Assembly: GCA_050741915.1 (NCBI GenBank)
Contig: JBOGEX010000144.1
Location: 1 to 59,723, forward strand
Length of the DNA stretch: 59,723 nt
Source of the DNA: JACCTH01 sp050741915
Lineage (GTDB): Bacteria; Actinomycetota; Acidimicrobiia; Spongiisociales; ZC4RG35
Reading direction: 5' to 3'
Part shown: piece by piece, positions 18,001 to 25,918 of the stretch
Layout: the number at the start of each line of letters is the position of its first letter
Position numbering within the stretch: position 1 is the stretch's first letter
Translations under genes and position numbers: made by a program
The notes under the pieces: model-generated
Database searches by the model: none
Told to the model about the DNA's origin: nothing
The model's input: only the letters and a program-made list of their open reading frames with translations

Positions 18001-18533
18001 TGACGGACATCGGTTTGCACGGCCGATTTCACCTTCCGCACTTCCAGGTTCTGTGTTTTCTCGTTGAGCGAGAACACGCGATCGCCGGCCTCAATCTCCT
18101 TGATGGCCACCATGCCCCGGTCGACGGTGAAAACGCGCACGTCGCCCCGCAAGCACTCGTATTGGGCAGTTACGCCGGCGAGGTACTTACGCTCGGCCTG
18201 AGGGATTCCGAGCTTCTCGTAGGTGGCCTTGATCCCCTCGGGAACCATGTCCCAGTCCTTGGCCTGTCCCTTGGAAGGCTTGATGTAGTAGTAGATGTCG
18301 TCGAAGTCGATCTCATTGAGGGCGCCACCGCCGCCCCATTGCGGGATGGGCTTGCGCAGAAAGCGCTTGTAAGCCTTGAGACGCTGGTCGAGCATCCAGA
18401 TGGGCTCGCCCTTCATCTCCGACATTTTTCGGATGATCCCCTCGTTCAGGCCCTTCTCGGGCTTGAACTCGTATTCGATCTCGTCGTGCCAGCCGAGCTT
18501 GTAAGCACCTAAATCGATATCAACTGTGGCCAT
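15042..18533 (-). CDS. sufB: SufB scaffold precursor with two inteins
   Basis: Central subunit of the SufBCD Fe-S assembly scaffold, encoded as a 1163-residue precursor. Extein segments are residues 1-126, 414-581 and 989-1163, adding up to 469 residues, normal for SufB. Characteristic pieces are [73 protein letters not shown] and [19 protein letters not shown]. Both inteins begin with Cys, end in HN and are followed by Ser. AGGAG precedes the ATG at 18533. The gene stands alone, between a small membrane protein gene and gltB, away from sufD and sufS. Active SufB requires removal of both inteins. Confidence 0.96.
   Translation of the reverse strand: [1163 protein letters not shown]
15570..16790 (-). 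other. Intein 2 in SufB, with intact LAGLIDADG endonuclease
   Basis: 407 residues (precursor 582-988), inserted between ..IDGNIG and SRLTMKY of SufB. Splicing blocks: N-terminal CLAEGSRV, block B VTDNHPF, C-terminal block [10 protein letters not shown] followed by Ser. The homing-endonuclease domain has two dodecapeptide motifs, [14 protein letters not shown] and [12 protein letters not shown], each keeping its acidic residue, so nicking/cleavage activity is possible. Confidence 0.92.
17295..18155 (-). other. Intein 1 in SufB, with degenerate endonuclease
   Basis: 287 residues (precursor 127-413), inserted between GVTAQYE and SEVVYHRN of SufB. Splicing blocks are kept: [28 protein letters not shown] then Ser. 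The dodecapeptide motifs are altered: [13 protein letters not shown] and [11 protein letters not shown], so the usual GDG and DxDG acids are replaced. The domain is also short. Splicing is probably retained, homing probably lost. Confidence 0.9.
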
Positions 18534-18547
18534 TTGCTAGCTCCTAT

Positions 18548-18566
18548 GGCCGGCCTCATGCCGGCC
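18548..18566 (-). other. Hairpin in the sufB leader
   Basis: GGCCGGC (18548-18554) and GCCGGCC (18560-18566) form a 7-bp stem upstream of the sufB ribosome site AGGAG. On the - strand it is not followed by a U-run, so it is not an ordinary terminator. A TATACT hexamer on the same strand at about 18583-18588 could be a -10 box. Confidence 0.35.
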
Positions 18567-18618
18567 TTTTGCACTATCTCCATAGTATAAATCCGAAAGG
18601 GCCCTACCTCACAGCCAG

Positions 18619-21600
18619 TCAGCGGGCGGGTGTCGTCACCAAACCCAGGGCGGGTACCTCTGTTATCGCCCTTGAGCTCCCGGCCCGCAGAATCCAGAAG
18701 CGCTCGACCGCCTGGTCCCAATCGGCCAAGACCGTGTCCACAATCGGGCTCCGGGTAGCCCGCTGATACCAGTTCAACAACTGATGGAGGTCGATCTGTT
18801 CCGCCTCCGAAAGACGGTGGGCGGCCGGGCTGGTCTCGGCCAGGTGTCGATGGAGCCGGAGCGAGGGGTCCCAGACATAGGCGGCTCCGCCGGTCATTCC
18901 CGCCCCGAAGTTACGCCCCACCGGACCCAGCACGACGACCGTCCCCCCGGTCATGTACTCGCAGCCGTGATCGGAGCACCCCTCGACCACGGCCATCCCG
19001 CCCGAGTTGCGAACCGCGAAACGCTGGCCGACGGATCCGGCCAGGAAGGCAACGCCGCCGGTGGCGCCGTAGAGGACGGCATTTCCTGCGGCGTGGGGGA
19101 CATATCCCTCATGACGCCTGGGAGTAACGACGATGAGGCCGCCGCCCTGCCCCTTGCCAACGTAATCATTGGCAGCTCCGGCCAGGCGCAGGTCGATTCC
19201 ATTGGTCAAAAAGGCCCCGAAGCTCTGCCCTGCCCAACCGGTGAAGTGCACCTTGATCTCACCTGTCAGGTGACCGCCGGCTCGCCGCCGCACGAGTTCT
19301 CCGGCCAGGCGCGCTCCGACCGTGCGATCGCCGTTGGAGATCGGAAAGGCGAGTTCCACCTGATGCCCACCGTTGAGAGCAGCGGCCGCGTCTTCCACCA
19401 GGCGTTCATTGAGCCGTGACGGCAACGGTCGCACGTACCCCTGATGCCGTTTGCGAGCTGCCGCCCTGACCAGAAGCCGGTCGAATCCATTTGCCAGCGG
19501 ATGGTCGCGCGGTCGCAGCAGATCGGCTCGCCCGATTACGTCCGCCAGGCTTGAGTATCCGATCGAGGCCAGATGCTCTCGCACCTCCTCGGCCAAGAGT
19601 CGAAAGAGTTCGACCACCCGGTCGGGGCTGCCACTGAATTTGGCACGGAGTTCCTCGTTCTGGGTAGCGATCCCCACCGGGCAGGTGTTGAGGTGGCACT
19701 GACGGACCATCTTGCACCCCAGGGCCAGCAACGGCAGGGTGCCAAAGCCGAACCGCTCGGCCCCGAGCAGCGCCGCCACCATCACGTCGCGGCCGGTTCG
19801 GAGGCCGCCGTCGGTTTCGAGCACCACTCGGGACCGAAGGCCATTTGCCACCAGGACCTGATGGGCTTCGGCCAAACCGAGCTCCCAGGGCCCCCCGGCG
19901 TGTTTGATCGACTCGAGCGGCGAGGCCCCGGTGCCGCCTTCCATCCCCGAGATGAGGATCGCATCGGCCTGCGCCTTGGCTACGCCCACTGCCACCGTTC
20001 CCACCCCTGGCTCCGACACCAGTTTCACCGACACTCGGGCAGAGTTGTTGAAAGCCTTGAGATCGAAGATGAGCTGGGCCAGGTCCTCGATCGAATAGAT
20101 GTCGTGATGAGGAGGCGGGGAGATCAAGGTCACCCCGGGCTCGGTGTGCCGCAGGCGGGCGATCTCCTCGGACACCTTGTGGCCCGGAAGCTGACCTCCT
20201 TCTCCCGGCTTCGACCCCTGCGCCATCTTGATCTGGAGCTCTTCGGCCGATGCCAGATATTCCGGCGTCACCCCGAAGCGGCCCGAGGCCACCTGCTTAA
20301 TCGCCGAGTTGCGCGGGGTGCCAAACCGCTCTGAGCCTTCGCCGCCTTCGCCGGAGTTGGAGTAACCGCCGATCTGATTCATCGCCTCGGCCAGCGCCTC
20401 GTGTGCTTCCTTTGACAGTGCCCCCATCGACATTGCCGAGGCCACGAAGCGACGCGTGATGTGAGAGGCGGGCTCGACCTCATCGAGTGCAATCGGCGAG
20501 CGTCCGACGAACGTCAGCAAATCTCGAATCACCGACGGTGGACGGTTCTCGATGTGGGCGAGATAGGTCTTCCACTCCTCCATCGACCCCGCCCGCACCG
20601 CCTTTTGCAAGGCCAGCACCGTTCCCGGGCTCGTGATGTGGAGGCTCCCGCCACCGCGGTGTTTGTAGAACCCGCCCGGCGATTCCTCGCCTGCGGTGTA
20701 TTCACGGTGAAGGTCGAGCACCCTTTTCCCTAGCTCGTTGAAGCCCAGGCCACGGAACCGGCGGGGAGCCGTCCGGAACGAGAGCTCGCACACCTCTTCC
20801 GATAGACCGATCACTTCGAAGAGCTCGGACCCGCGGTAGGCGGAGACGGTGCAGATGCCCATCTTCGACATGACCTTGAGCAGCCCGTTCTGCAGCGCCG
20901 ATCGGTAGTTCTCCTGCGCAACCACGGGATCGACGTTGACCAGACCCGAGTCGGCCAGGGCTCTTACCTGATCGATGGCCAGATAGGGGTTGAGGGCAGA
21001 GGCGCCAGCGGCGATCAACATTGCCAGGTCATGGGAGTCACGGGGCTCGCCCGAGACCACGATCATCGACGCCTTGATCCTCACACCCGCCTCTATCAGG
21101 GCGTGGTGGACGGCTCCCACAGCGAGGACCATCGGCATCGGTGCATTGGCCCCATCGACCTCGCGGTCGGACAGGATGATGAGCGAGGCCCCGCCTTCGA
21201 CGGCATCAACCGCCTCGGCGGCCAGCCGGCGGAGGGCTGGCTCGAGACCCTCTGGTCCTTCGTCCGCGGGCCAGGTCGCCGCGATCCAATAGGAGAAGAA
21301 ACTGGGGTCGGAGGAACGAGCGATCGATTCCAGCTCGGCGTCGGAAAGAATCGGAGAGGAAAGCTCGACCAGGTGGGCGGTCGTGTTCTGTTCGGAGAGC
21401 ATCGAGGCCCGCCGTCCCATATAGGTGCGAAGCGACATCACCATTTGTTCGCGGATCGGGTCCATCGGCGGGTTGGTCACCTGGGCAAAAAGCTGGTGAA
21501 GGAAGTGGGTCAGTCGTCGCGGCTCGTCGGAGAGAGCCGCGAGGGCGGTGTCGTTGCCCATTGATCCGGTAGGGGTCTTGCCCTCGGCCATCTCTGCCAA

Positions 21601-22995
21601 GATCAAACGGCGCTCTTCCTGGGTGTATCCGAATACTCGACAAAGCGCTTGGGCGTCGAACCGATCGTCAGCCAGCTTGTCGAACGGATGCTGAATGTAA
21701 AAGGTCTCGGTCCCGATCCATTCTTCGTACGGCGCTTGCTCGGCGAGGGAGTCCTTGATCTCTTGGTCGAAGATCACCCGTCCCTGTTGCCGATCGAAGA
21801 AGATGACCTCGCCAGGGCCGAGCTGGCCGGTCTGAATCGCCTGCGCCTCCTCCTCGGGGCAGACCCCGGCCTCGGAGGAGACCAGCACCAGGTTGGGAGT
21901 AATGCTCCAACGAGCCGGGCGGAGGCCGTTTCGATCCATGAACGCCGCCAGGTTGATGCCATCGGTGGCGGCCACGCCGGCCGGGCCATCCCAGGGCTCG
22001 GTGAGAAATGCGTGATACTCCGAAAAAGCGCGCCGGGCGGGCGAGAGGTCGACGACGTTCTCCCAGGCCGCCGGCACCAACAGCTCCTTGACATGGGGGA
22101 GGGTGCGGCCCGAGAGCAGCAACAGTTCGAAGAGATTGTCGAGCGAACCGGAGTCAGATTGATTCGGTTGCAGAAAAGGAGTCAGATCTTCCAGTCGATC
22201 GCCCCAGGTGGTCGAGGTCGCCACTCGCTCCCGAGCCCGGCTCCATGATCGGTTGGAGTTGATCGTGTTGATCTCGCCGTTGTGCGCCAGCACGCGAAAT
22301 GGCTGGGCAATCTCCCACGACGGAAAGGTGTTGGTCGAGTAGCGCTGATGAAAAATGGCGAAAGCCGTCTCGAAGTCGACGTCTGCCAAGTCCCAGTAGA
22401 AGTCGGCAATATGCCGCGGAAGAAACAGGCCTTTGTAGACGACTGTCCGCGCCGAGGAGGAGACGACACTCGTTCCTTCCGGCAGTTTGCGCTCGGCTCT
22501 CTTCCGCGCCAGGAAGAGTCTTCGCTCGAAATCGGTGTCGTCGATCTCTCTGGGCGCGGCCACGAGCGCCTGCTCGACCATCGGGAGCAGTTCGAGCGCC
22601 CGCCGCGATAACACGCCGGGGTGAATCGGAACCGGTCTGAAGACAAGATGTTGGAGCCCTTCTCCTTCGATGGCCTCGGTGATGATTGATCGCGAGAGCT
22701 CTAACTCGGTCGGCGAAAGAAACAGCGAAAGCACGCCGAGGCGCCCCGGGCGAGGCGGTGTGATCTGGCGGGTTTCGAGCTCCCGAGCCAGCAAACGGTG
22801 CGGGACCTGAGTGAGGAGGCCGCAGCCGTCCCCGGTGCCGTCGGCCGCGATTGCTCCCCGATGCTCGAGTCGGCCGAGACATTCGACGGCCAGTTTGGTC
22901 AGCCGGTATGAAGGTTTGAGGTCGCGGGCGGCAACAAAGCCCACGCCGCAAGCGTCGTGCTCAAACCGAGGGTCGTAGAGCGGGGGCTTCCACAT
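18619..22995 (-). CDS. gltB: Glutamate synthase, large (alpha) subunit
   Basis: Makes glutamate from glutamine and 2-oxoglutarate. 1458 residues, full length. Order: class II amidotransferase with the nucleophile Cys16 exposed after propeptide removal (HDACGVGFVA), central domain, FMN-binding barrel with MAQGSKPGEGGQLPGHKV and HHDIYSIEDLAQLI, 3Fe-4S cysteines in CKMVRQCHLNTCPVG, and the C-terminal right-handed beta-helix with repeated GG.. turns. ATG at 22995. No small subunit gltD is visible beside it; it may lie elsewhere. The Fe-S requirement links it functionally to the upstream sufB gene (86 bases after the gltB stop on the same strand). Confidence 0.96.
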   Translation of the reverse strand: MWKPPLYDPRFEHDACGVGFVAARDLKPSYRLTKLAVECLGRLEHRGAIAADGTGDGCGLLTQVPHRLLARELETRQITPPRPGRLGVLSLFLSPTELELSRSIITEAIEGEGLQHLVFRPVPIHPGVLSRRALELLPMVEQALVAAPREIDDTDFERRLFLARKRAERKLPEGTSVVSSSARTVVYKGLFLPRHIADFYWDLADVDFETAFAIFHQRYSTNTFPSWEIAQPFRVLAHNGEINTINSNRSWSRARERVATSTTWGDRLEDLTPFLQPNQSDSGSLDNLFELLLLSGRTLPHVKELLVPAAWENVVDLSPARRAFSEYHAFLTEPWDGPAGVAATDGINLAAFMDRNGLRPARWSITPNLVLVSSEAGVCPEEEAQAIQTGQLGPGEVIFFDRQQGRVIFDQEIKDSLAEQAPYEEWIGTETFYIQHPFDKLADDRFDAQALCRVFGYTQEERRLILAEMAEGKTPTGSMGNDTALAALSDEPRRLTHFLHQLFAQVTNPPMDPIREQMVMSLRTYMGRRASMLSEQNTTAHLVELSSPILSDAELESIARSSDPSFFSYWIAATWPADEGPEGLEPALRRLAAEAVDAVEGGASLIILSDREVDGANAPMPMVLAVGAVHHALIEAGVRIKASMIVVSGEPRDSHDLAMLIAAGASALNPYLAIDQVRALADSGLVNVDPVVAQENYRSALQNGLLKVMSKMGICTVSAYRGSELFEVIGLSEEVCELSFRTAPRRFRGLGFNELGKRVLDLHREYTAGEESPGGFYKHRGGGSLHITSPGTVLALQKAVRAGSMEEWKTYLAHIENRPPSVIRDLLTFVGRSPIALDEVEPASHITRRFVASAMSMGALSKEAHEALAEAMNQIGGYSNSGEGGEGSERFGTPRNSAIKQVASGRFGVTPEYLASAEELQIKMAQGSKPGEGGQLPGHKVSEEIARLRHTEPGVTLISPPPHHDIYSIEDLAQLIFDLKAFNNSARVSVKLVSEPGVGTVAVGVAKAQADAILISGMEGGTGASPLESIKHAGGPWELGLAEAHQVLVANGLRSRVVLETDGGLRTGRDVMVAALLGAERFGFGTLPLLALGCKMVRQCHLNTCPVGIATQNEELRAKFSGSPDRVVELFRLLAEEVREHLASIGYSSLADVIGRADLLRPRDHPLANGFDRLLVRAAARKRHQGYVRPLPSRLNERLVEDAAAALNGGHQVELAFPISNGDRTVGARLAGELVRRRAGGHLTGEIKVHFTGWAGQSFGAFLTNGIDLRLAGAANDYVGKGQGGGLIVVTPRRHEGYVPHAAGNAVLYGATGGVAFLAGSVGQRFAVRNSGGMAVVEGCSDHGCEYMTGGTVVVLGPVGRNFGAGMTGGAAYVWDPSLRLHRHLAETSPAAHRLSEAEQIDLHQLLNWYQRATRSPIVDTVLADWDQAVERFWILRAGSSRAITEVPALGLVTTPAR

Positions 22996-23041
22996 GGAAG
23001 CGAGGCAGTCTATGAGCTAAGTCCGGGGCTAGCGTGCGCCT

Positions 23042-23212
23042 GTGCGCCTGACCCCTCCCACGACTGGAACCTTCACGCTTTCGGTCCTGGCCATCGTGGC
23101 CGGGATTGCCACCCACTACGGCTATATCAGTGTCCTGGCACCCTATGAATTCGCGCTCTTGGCGGGCGGTGCTGCTTTGCTGATTATCGGAGTGGTCTTC
23201 CGCAAGCTCTAG
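23042..23212 (+). CDS. Small two-helix membrane protein
   Basis: 56 residues from GTG at 23042 (VRLTPPTTGTFTLSVLAIV). Two hydrophobic segments: TFTLSVLAIVAGIATHYG and FALLAGGAALLIIGVVF, ending in RKL. The pattern TPP...T-F..hydrophobic...APYEFALL is seen in small actinobacterial membrane proteins of unknown function. It is divergent from gltB and its stop lies two bases before the next ATG, so it is coupled to the Rossmann protein gene. Confidence 0.65.
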   Translation: MRLTPPTTGTFTLSVLAIVAGIATHYGYISVLAPYEFALLAGGAALLIIGVVFRKL

Positions 23213-23214
23213 CG

Positions 23215-23655
23215 ATGCCCCTTCTCGTGGTTGGTGCCGACCATGTCGTCGGTGAGGCGATCGTCCAGCAGACTCTGGCGCCGGATCGAGAGGTGCGAGC
23301 GTTCGTGACCGACCCGGGCAAGGGGGCCGAACTCAAGGATCTGGGAGCCAAGGTGGCCGTGGGCGATCTCACTGACGAGGGCCACATCGCCGCCGCCGCC
23401 ACCCGCTGTTTCGTAATCGCCTTCGTGCTCGATGCCATTGCTGACGGTCGTGAGCTGGCGTTTGCCGATGCCGAGGCGGTACCGACCTTGTGGGCAGCGG
23501 CGGCCGAAGCCGCCGGGGTGACGAGGGTGATCTGGGTGGGTGACCGAGCAGCCAGGGTGCGCGTGGCGGAGGTGGCGACCGTGTCCGTAGCCGGCCGCCA
23601 TCCCGACGACATCGCCGCCGAGGTGGCGGCTCTCGACGACCGCGCTGTCCTCTAG
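23215..23655 (+). CDS. Short NAD(P)-binding Rossmann protein
   Basis: 146 residues. The start MPLLVVGADHVVGEAIVQQ is a beta-alpha-beta dinucleotide fold with a G-x-D-x-x-G variation. It is followed by REVRAFVTDPGKGAELKDLG and VAVGDLTDEGHIAAA, as in NmrA-like or atypical short-chain dehydrogenases. It stops after the fifth strand (VTRVIWVGD) and lacks the substrate domain, so it is either a half-length family or truncated. Second gene after the small membrane protein. Strong terminator at 23721-23752. Confidence 0.72.
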   Translation: MPLLVVGADHVVGEAIVQQTLAPDREVRAFVTDPGKGAELKDLGAKVAVGDLTDEGHIAAAATRCFVIAFVLDAIADGRELAFADAEAVPTLWAAAAEAAGVTRVIWVGDRAARVRVAEVATVSVAGRHPDDIAAEVAALDDRAVL

Positions 23656-23672
23656 CTGGCGGGGGAAGACGC

Positions 23673-23720
23673 GCCCCCCTCCCCGGCTTCGCCGGCACTC
23701 CCCCCTGCGGTGGAGAAACC
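23673..23720. repeat. C-rich double-hairpin repeat
   Basis: Copy of the family: CCCCCCTCCCCGGC, TTCG, GCCGGCACTCCCCCCTGCGG, then TGGAGAAACC, with one stem damaged (GTGG for GGGG). It lies directly after the Rossmann gene. Confidence 0.65.
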
Positions 23721-23752
23721 AGAGATCCCGGGTGCTTGCACCCGGGATCTCT
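23721..23752 (+). terminator. Strong hairpin terminator
   Basis: Perfect 15-bp stem AGAGATCCCGGGTGC / GCACCCGGGATCTCT with a TT loop, followed by TGTTGT. It closes the 23042-23655 operon. Confidence 0.75.
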
Positions 23753-24018
23753 TGTTGTCGGCCCCGTGTTAGCCACTGAGGCCCCGCCCGCTTATCGGCA
23801 CCCGTATCCCCACGCGCTAGAGGTCACTCCCTGGCTACAGGCGTTTAGGCGTGGGCTGTGTATCGGCGTCCTGCCGTTTTTCCTGAATAGCCGGCCCAAA
23901 GGGGGCTAGTCCGGGCTTGCGCCCTCCCGGGGATTGCGGCTAGCTTCTCGCGGCCTTCCGGGCCGGTGCGTCGGGAGGGCTGAATTGCAAAGAATTTCCT
24001 AGCAAAGAGGTCTTGTCG
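23753..24018 (+). promoter_or_regulatory. Structured leader region upstream of M23 peptidase
   Basis: 266 bases without a gene. Visible structure: CCCACGC (from 23811) pairs with GCGTGGG (23851-23857) around an inner AGAGGTCACTCCCTGGCTACAGG segment. CGGC-GTCCT-GCCG followed by TTTTT (about 23868-23885) looks like a short intrinsic terminator well before the coding start. Further G/C hairpins lie at about 23900-23975. This could be a riboswitch or attenuator; it was not matched to a known class by eye. Confidence 0.4.
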
Positions 24019-24714
24019 ATGCCGGCAGTAGGACGACGCGATTTTCTCAAGGTTCTAGCGGGCTCAGGCCTGGCAAGCCAGATCCCGAGTGTCGCCTGGG
24101 CAGCGCGACCACCCCTAGACCTGATCTTTCCCCAAGATCCGCTTGTGACCTGGTTCGAGCCCACCTACGGAGCGATGAAGCCCGATGGTCGCCGACACCT
24201 GGGGATCGACCTGATGGCACCGAAGCTTTCCCCGGTGTATGCCGTTGCGGATGGAGTCGTCAGTCAGGTTGACCAGAGCCCGCGAGCGGGGCGATACCTG
24301 ATCGTCGATCACAACGACGGCTGGCAAAGCTGGTACCTCCACCTCAACAACGATTCCCGTCGCGACAATGGACGGGCCGGGTGGGGACTAACCGTGGTGG
24401 ACGGCATCGAGGAAGGATCGGCCGTTACAGGCGGGACCCAGGTTGCCTTCGTGGGCGATTCCGGCAACGCCGAGGGCACTCGCTCACATACCCATTTTGA
24501 GTTGCATCTCGGTTCCCGAACGGTCAATCCCTATCCCTATTTGATCGATGGACGCCGCTTGGCTCTCGAGCAGATCGATGCAGAGCGGGTGCAGGCGGCG
24601 GTGGAGGAGTTATGCCGCTACCGAGAAAGCAATCCCGGTGTGGACCATCAGGTGTGCCCGAGCGACTTCGTCTTCGTGCCTCGCGCTCGGCCGGGGCGGG
24701 AAGAGACCTTCTAG
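24019..24714 (+). CDS. Tat-exported M23 (LytM-type) peptidase
   Basis: About 231 residues. Twin-arginine signal GRRDFLKVLAGSGLASQ and cleavage near AWA mark export in folded state. The M23 metal site has the HxxxD motif in HLGIDLMAP and the second motif HTHFELHLG, with a further His in WYLHLNND, so all expected zinc ligands and catalytic His are present. It probably cuts peptidoglycan peptides. ATG 24019 is preferred over TTG 24013, since AGAGG lies nine bases ahead. Convergent with the HAD gene, stops overlapping. A structured leader precedes it. Confidence 0.85.
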   Translation: MPAVGRRDFLKVLAGSGLASQIPSVAWAARPPLDLIFPQDPLVTWFEPTYGAMKPDGRRHLGIDLMAPKLSPVYAVADGVVSQVDQSPRAGRYLIVDHNDGWQSWYLHLNNDSRRDNGRAGWGLTVVDGIEEGSAVTGGTQVAFVGDSGNAEGTRSHTHFELHLGSRTVNPYPYLIDGRRLALEQIDAERVQAAVEELCRYRESNPGVDHQVCPSDFVFVPRARPGREETF

Positions 24715-25310
24715 CCGAAGGTTCGTAGAAAAGCGATCAAGCCAGCCTCATCGGCCGCTTTGAAGGTCTTCATCCCCATCTCCCGGGCGGCTTTCACATT
24801 GGGTCCGAGGTCATCGATCATCAACGCTTCGTGAGGCTCGACTCCGAGCCGCTCGAGGGCTCGAGCAAAGATCTCACGATCGGGTTTACGGACTCCTTCC
24901 CGCCAGGATTCGACCAGCACGTCGAAGTTCTCCTTTAGGTCGAGAACCGGCATGCTCTCCCAGCTATTAGTCAGAGCGGCAACCCTGTAGCCCGCCGAGC
25001 GCAGCCGCCTCACTTCTGCGAGCACAGTGGGACGGGCCGCGGCGAAAGCGGCGATGCGGGCCAGAAGCACGGCGGCGTCCACGACGATGCCGTCTGCGGC
25101 CAGCTCGGCCTCGAAGAGGTCGCAAAAGCCCGCAAAGTCAATCTCTCCTCGCTCGTGTTTCCCCCAAGCGCCGCCGTCACGGAAAGAGGCGACATGCCGA
25201 TTGATAGTGCCGACCGGAATCCGGTTCTCATCCTCGTAAGAGGCAATGACATCGAGAGGTGACTCAAGCACCACCCCGCCGAGGTCGAAGAGCAGTGCCC
25301 GCAGAGTCAC
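24711..25310 (-). CDS. HAD-superfamily hydrolase
   Basis: 199 residues. HAD motif I is LLFDLGGVV (the second Asp is replaced by Gly: D-x-G, so it reads DLGG as in the epoxide hydrolase-like N-terminal HAD branch), motif II ALTNSWE, motif III Lys in REGVRKPDREIF and motif IV MIDDLGPNV. GTG at 25310 overlaps the stop of the LON gene by one base (TAGTG). Third gene of a run DUF6941-like, LON, HAD. Substrate unknown; phosphatase or dehalogenase activity is expected for the family, but the missing acid in motif I leaves this open. Confidence 0.85.
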   Translation of the reverse strand: MTLRALLFDLGGVVLESPLDVIASYEDENRIPVGTINRHVASFRDGGAWGKHERGEIDFAGFCDLFEAELAADGIVVDAAVLLARIAAFAAARPTVLAEVRRLRSAGYRVAALTNSWESMPVLDLKENFDVLVESWREGVRKPDREIFARALERLGVEPHEALMIDDLGPNVKAAREMGMKTFKAADEAGLIAFLRTFG

Positions 25311-25918
25311 TACAGGCTGAGTCGATACAAGAGCAGCTCGGCTCGCTCGTCCAGCAGCTTTTTGGCTGCCACCAACCGGCTTTTCGAGTCCGGAGCTTCG
25401 AGCAGCTTCTGCTGATCGATCGCAGTGAGCGGGCATAAAGAGGCGAGTTGAAAGGACGCCGCGATCGGATCTTCGGCCAAGTCCAGATTCAGGGCCGCCA
25501 CATTCGCTCCGATCTCGGAGGCCAGGGCGAGTACCTTTCTCAACGATGCGAGCGCATCGTCCAGTTCTTGGGCGGTGTCGCAGGCTGCCTCCGGCAGCTC
25601 CTCGACATCTGCTTCTGGATGGGGATCGTCCGGAAGCCACTCCTGCACGCGGATTCGGTTCATCCCCACGACCACGATCGCTTTGTCGCTGGTGCTGGCG
25701 ATCGACGACATCGCCACGACCTTGACCTTGCAGCCAACGTCGAACCGCACATCGTCGCCTCCCACTTCGTGGCCGCGTTCGATGAGCACGATCCCGAACT
25801 GACCGTCCGAACGCATTACTCGATCGAGGAGCCGCTGGTATCGAGTCTCGAACACGCGCAGCGGAACAGCGGTGCTGGGAAAAACTACCGAGTTCAAGGG
25901 GAACATGGGAAGTCTCAT
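25310..25918 (-). CDS. LON N-terminal-domain protein
   Basis: 202 residues, a standalone Lon substrate-binding domain (MFPLNSVVFPSTAVPLRVFE; RYQRLL; QFGIVLIERGHEVGG; then the four-helix part). No AAA+ or protease domain. Such small LON proteins are common in actinobacteria and unassigned. ATG at 25918 overlaps the upstream stop by ATGA, and its own stop overlaps the HAD start, so the three genes are translationally coupled. Confidence 0.88.
   Translation of the reverse strand: MRLPMFPLNSVVFPSTAVPLRVFETRYQRLLDRVMRSDGQFGIVLIERGHEVGGDDVRFDVGCKVKVVAMSSIASTSDKAIVVVGMNRIRVQEWLPDDPHPEADVEELPEAACDTAQELDDALASLRKVLALASEIGANVAALNLDLAEDPIAASFQLASLCPLTAIDQQKLLEAPDSKSRLVAAKKLLDERAELLLYRLSL

Noticed and set aside
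17622..18512. 296-codon + strand frame opposite SufB
   Set aside because: Antisense of the intein and extein coding sequence, without any recognisable motif.
23780..23800. Reverse GTGCCGATAAGCG at about 23790 as another 60-bp spacer element
   Set aside because: Only the first 13 bases match; the middle and end of the element are absent.
23753..24018. c-di-AMP (ydaO) riboswitch ahead of the M23 peptidase
   Set aside because: The characteristic GGGGGAGCCA-type and AACCUCGCAGGC-type segments were not found; kept only as an unassigned leader.
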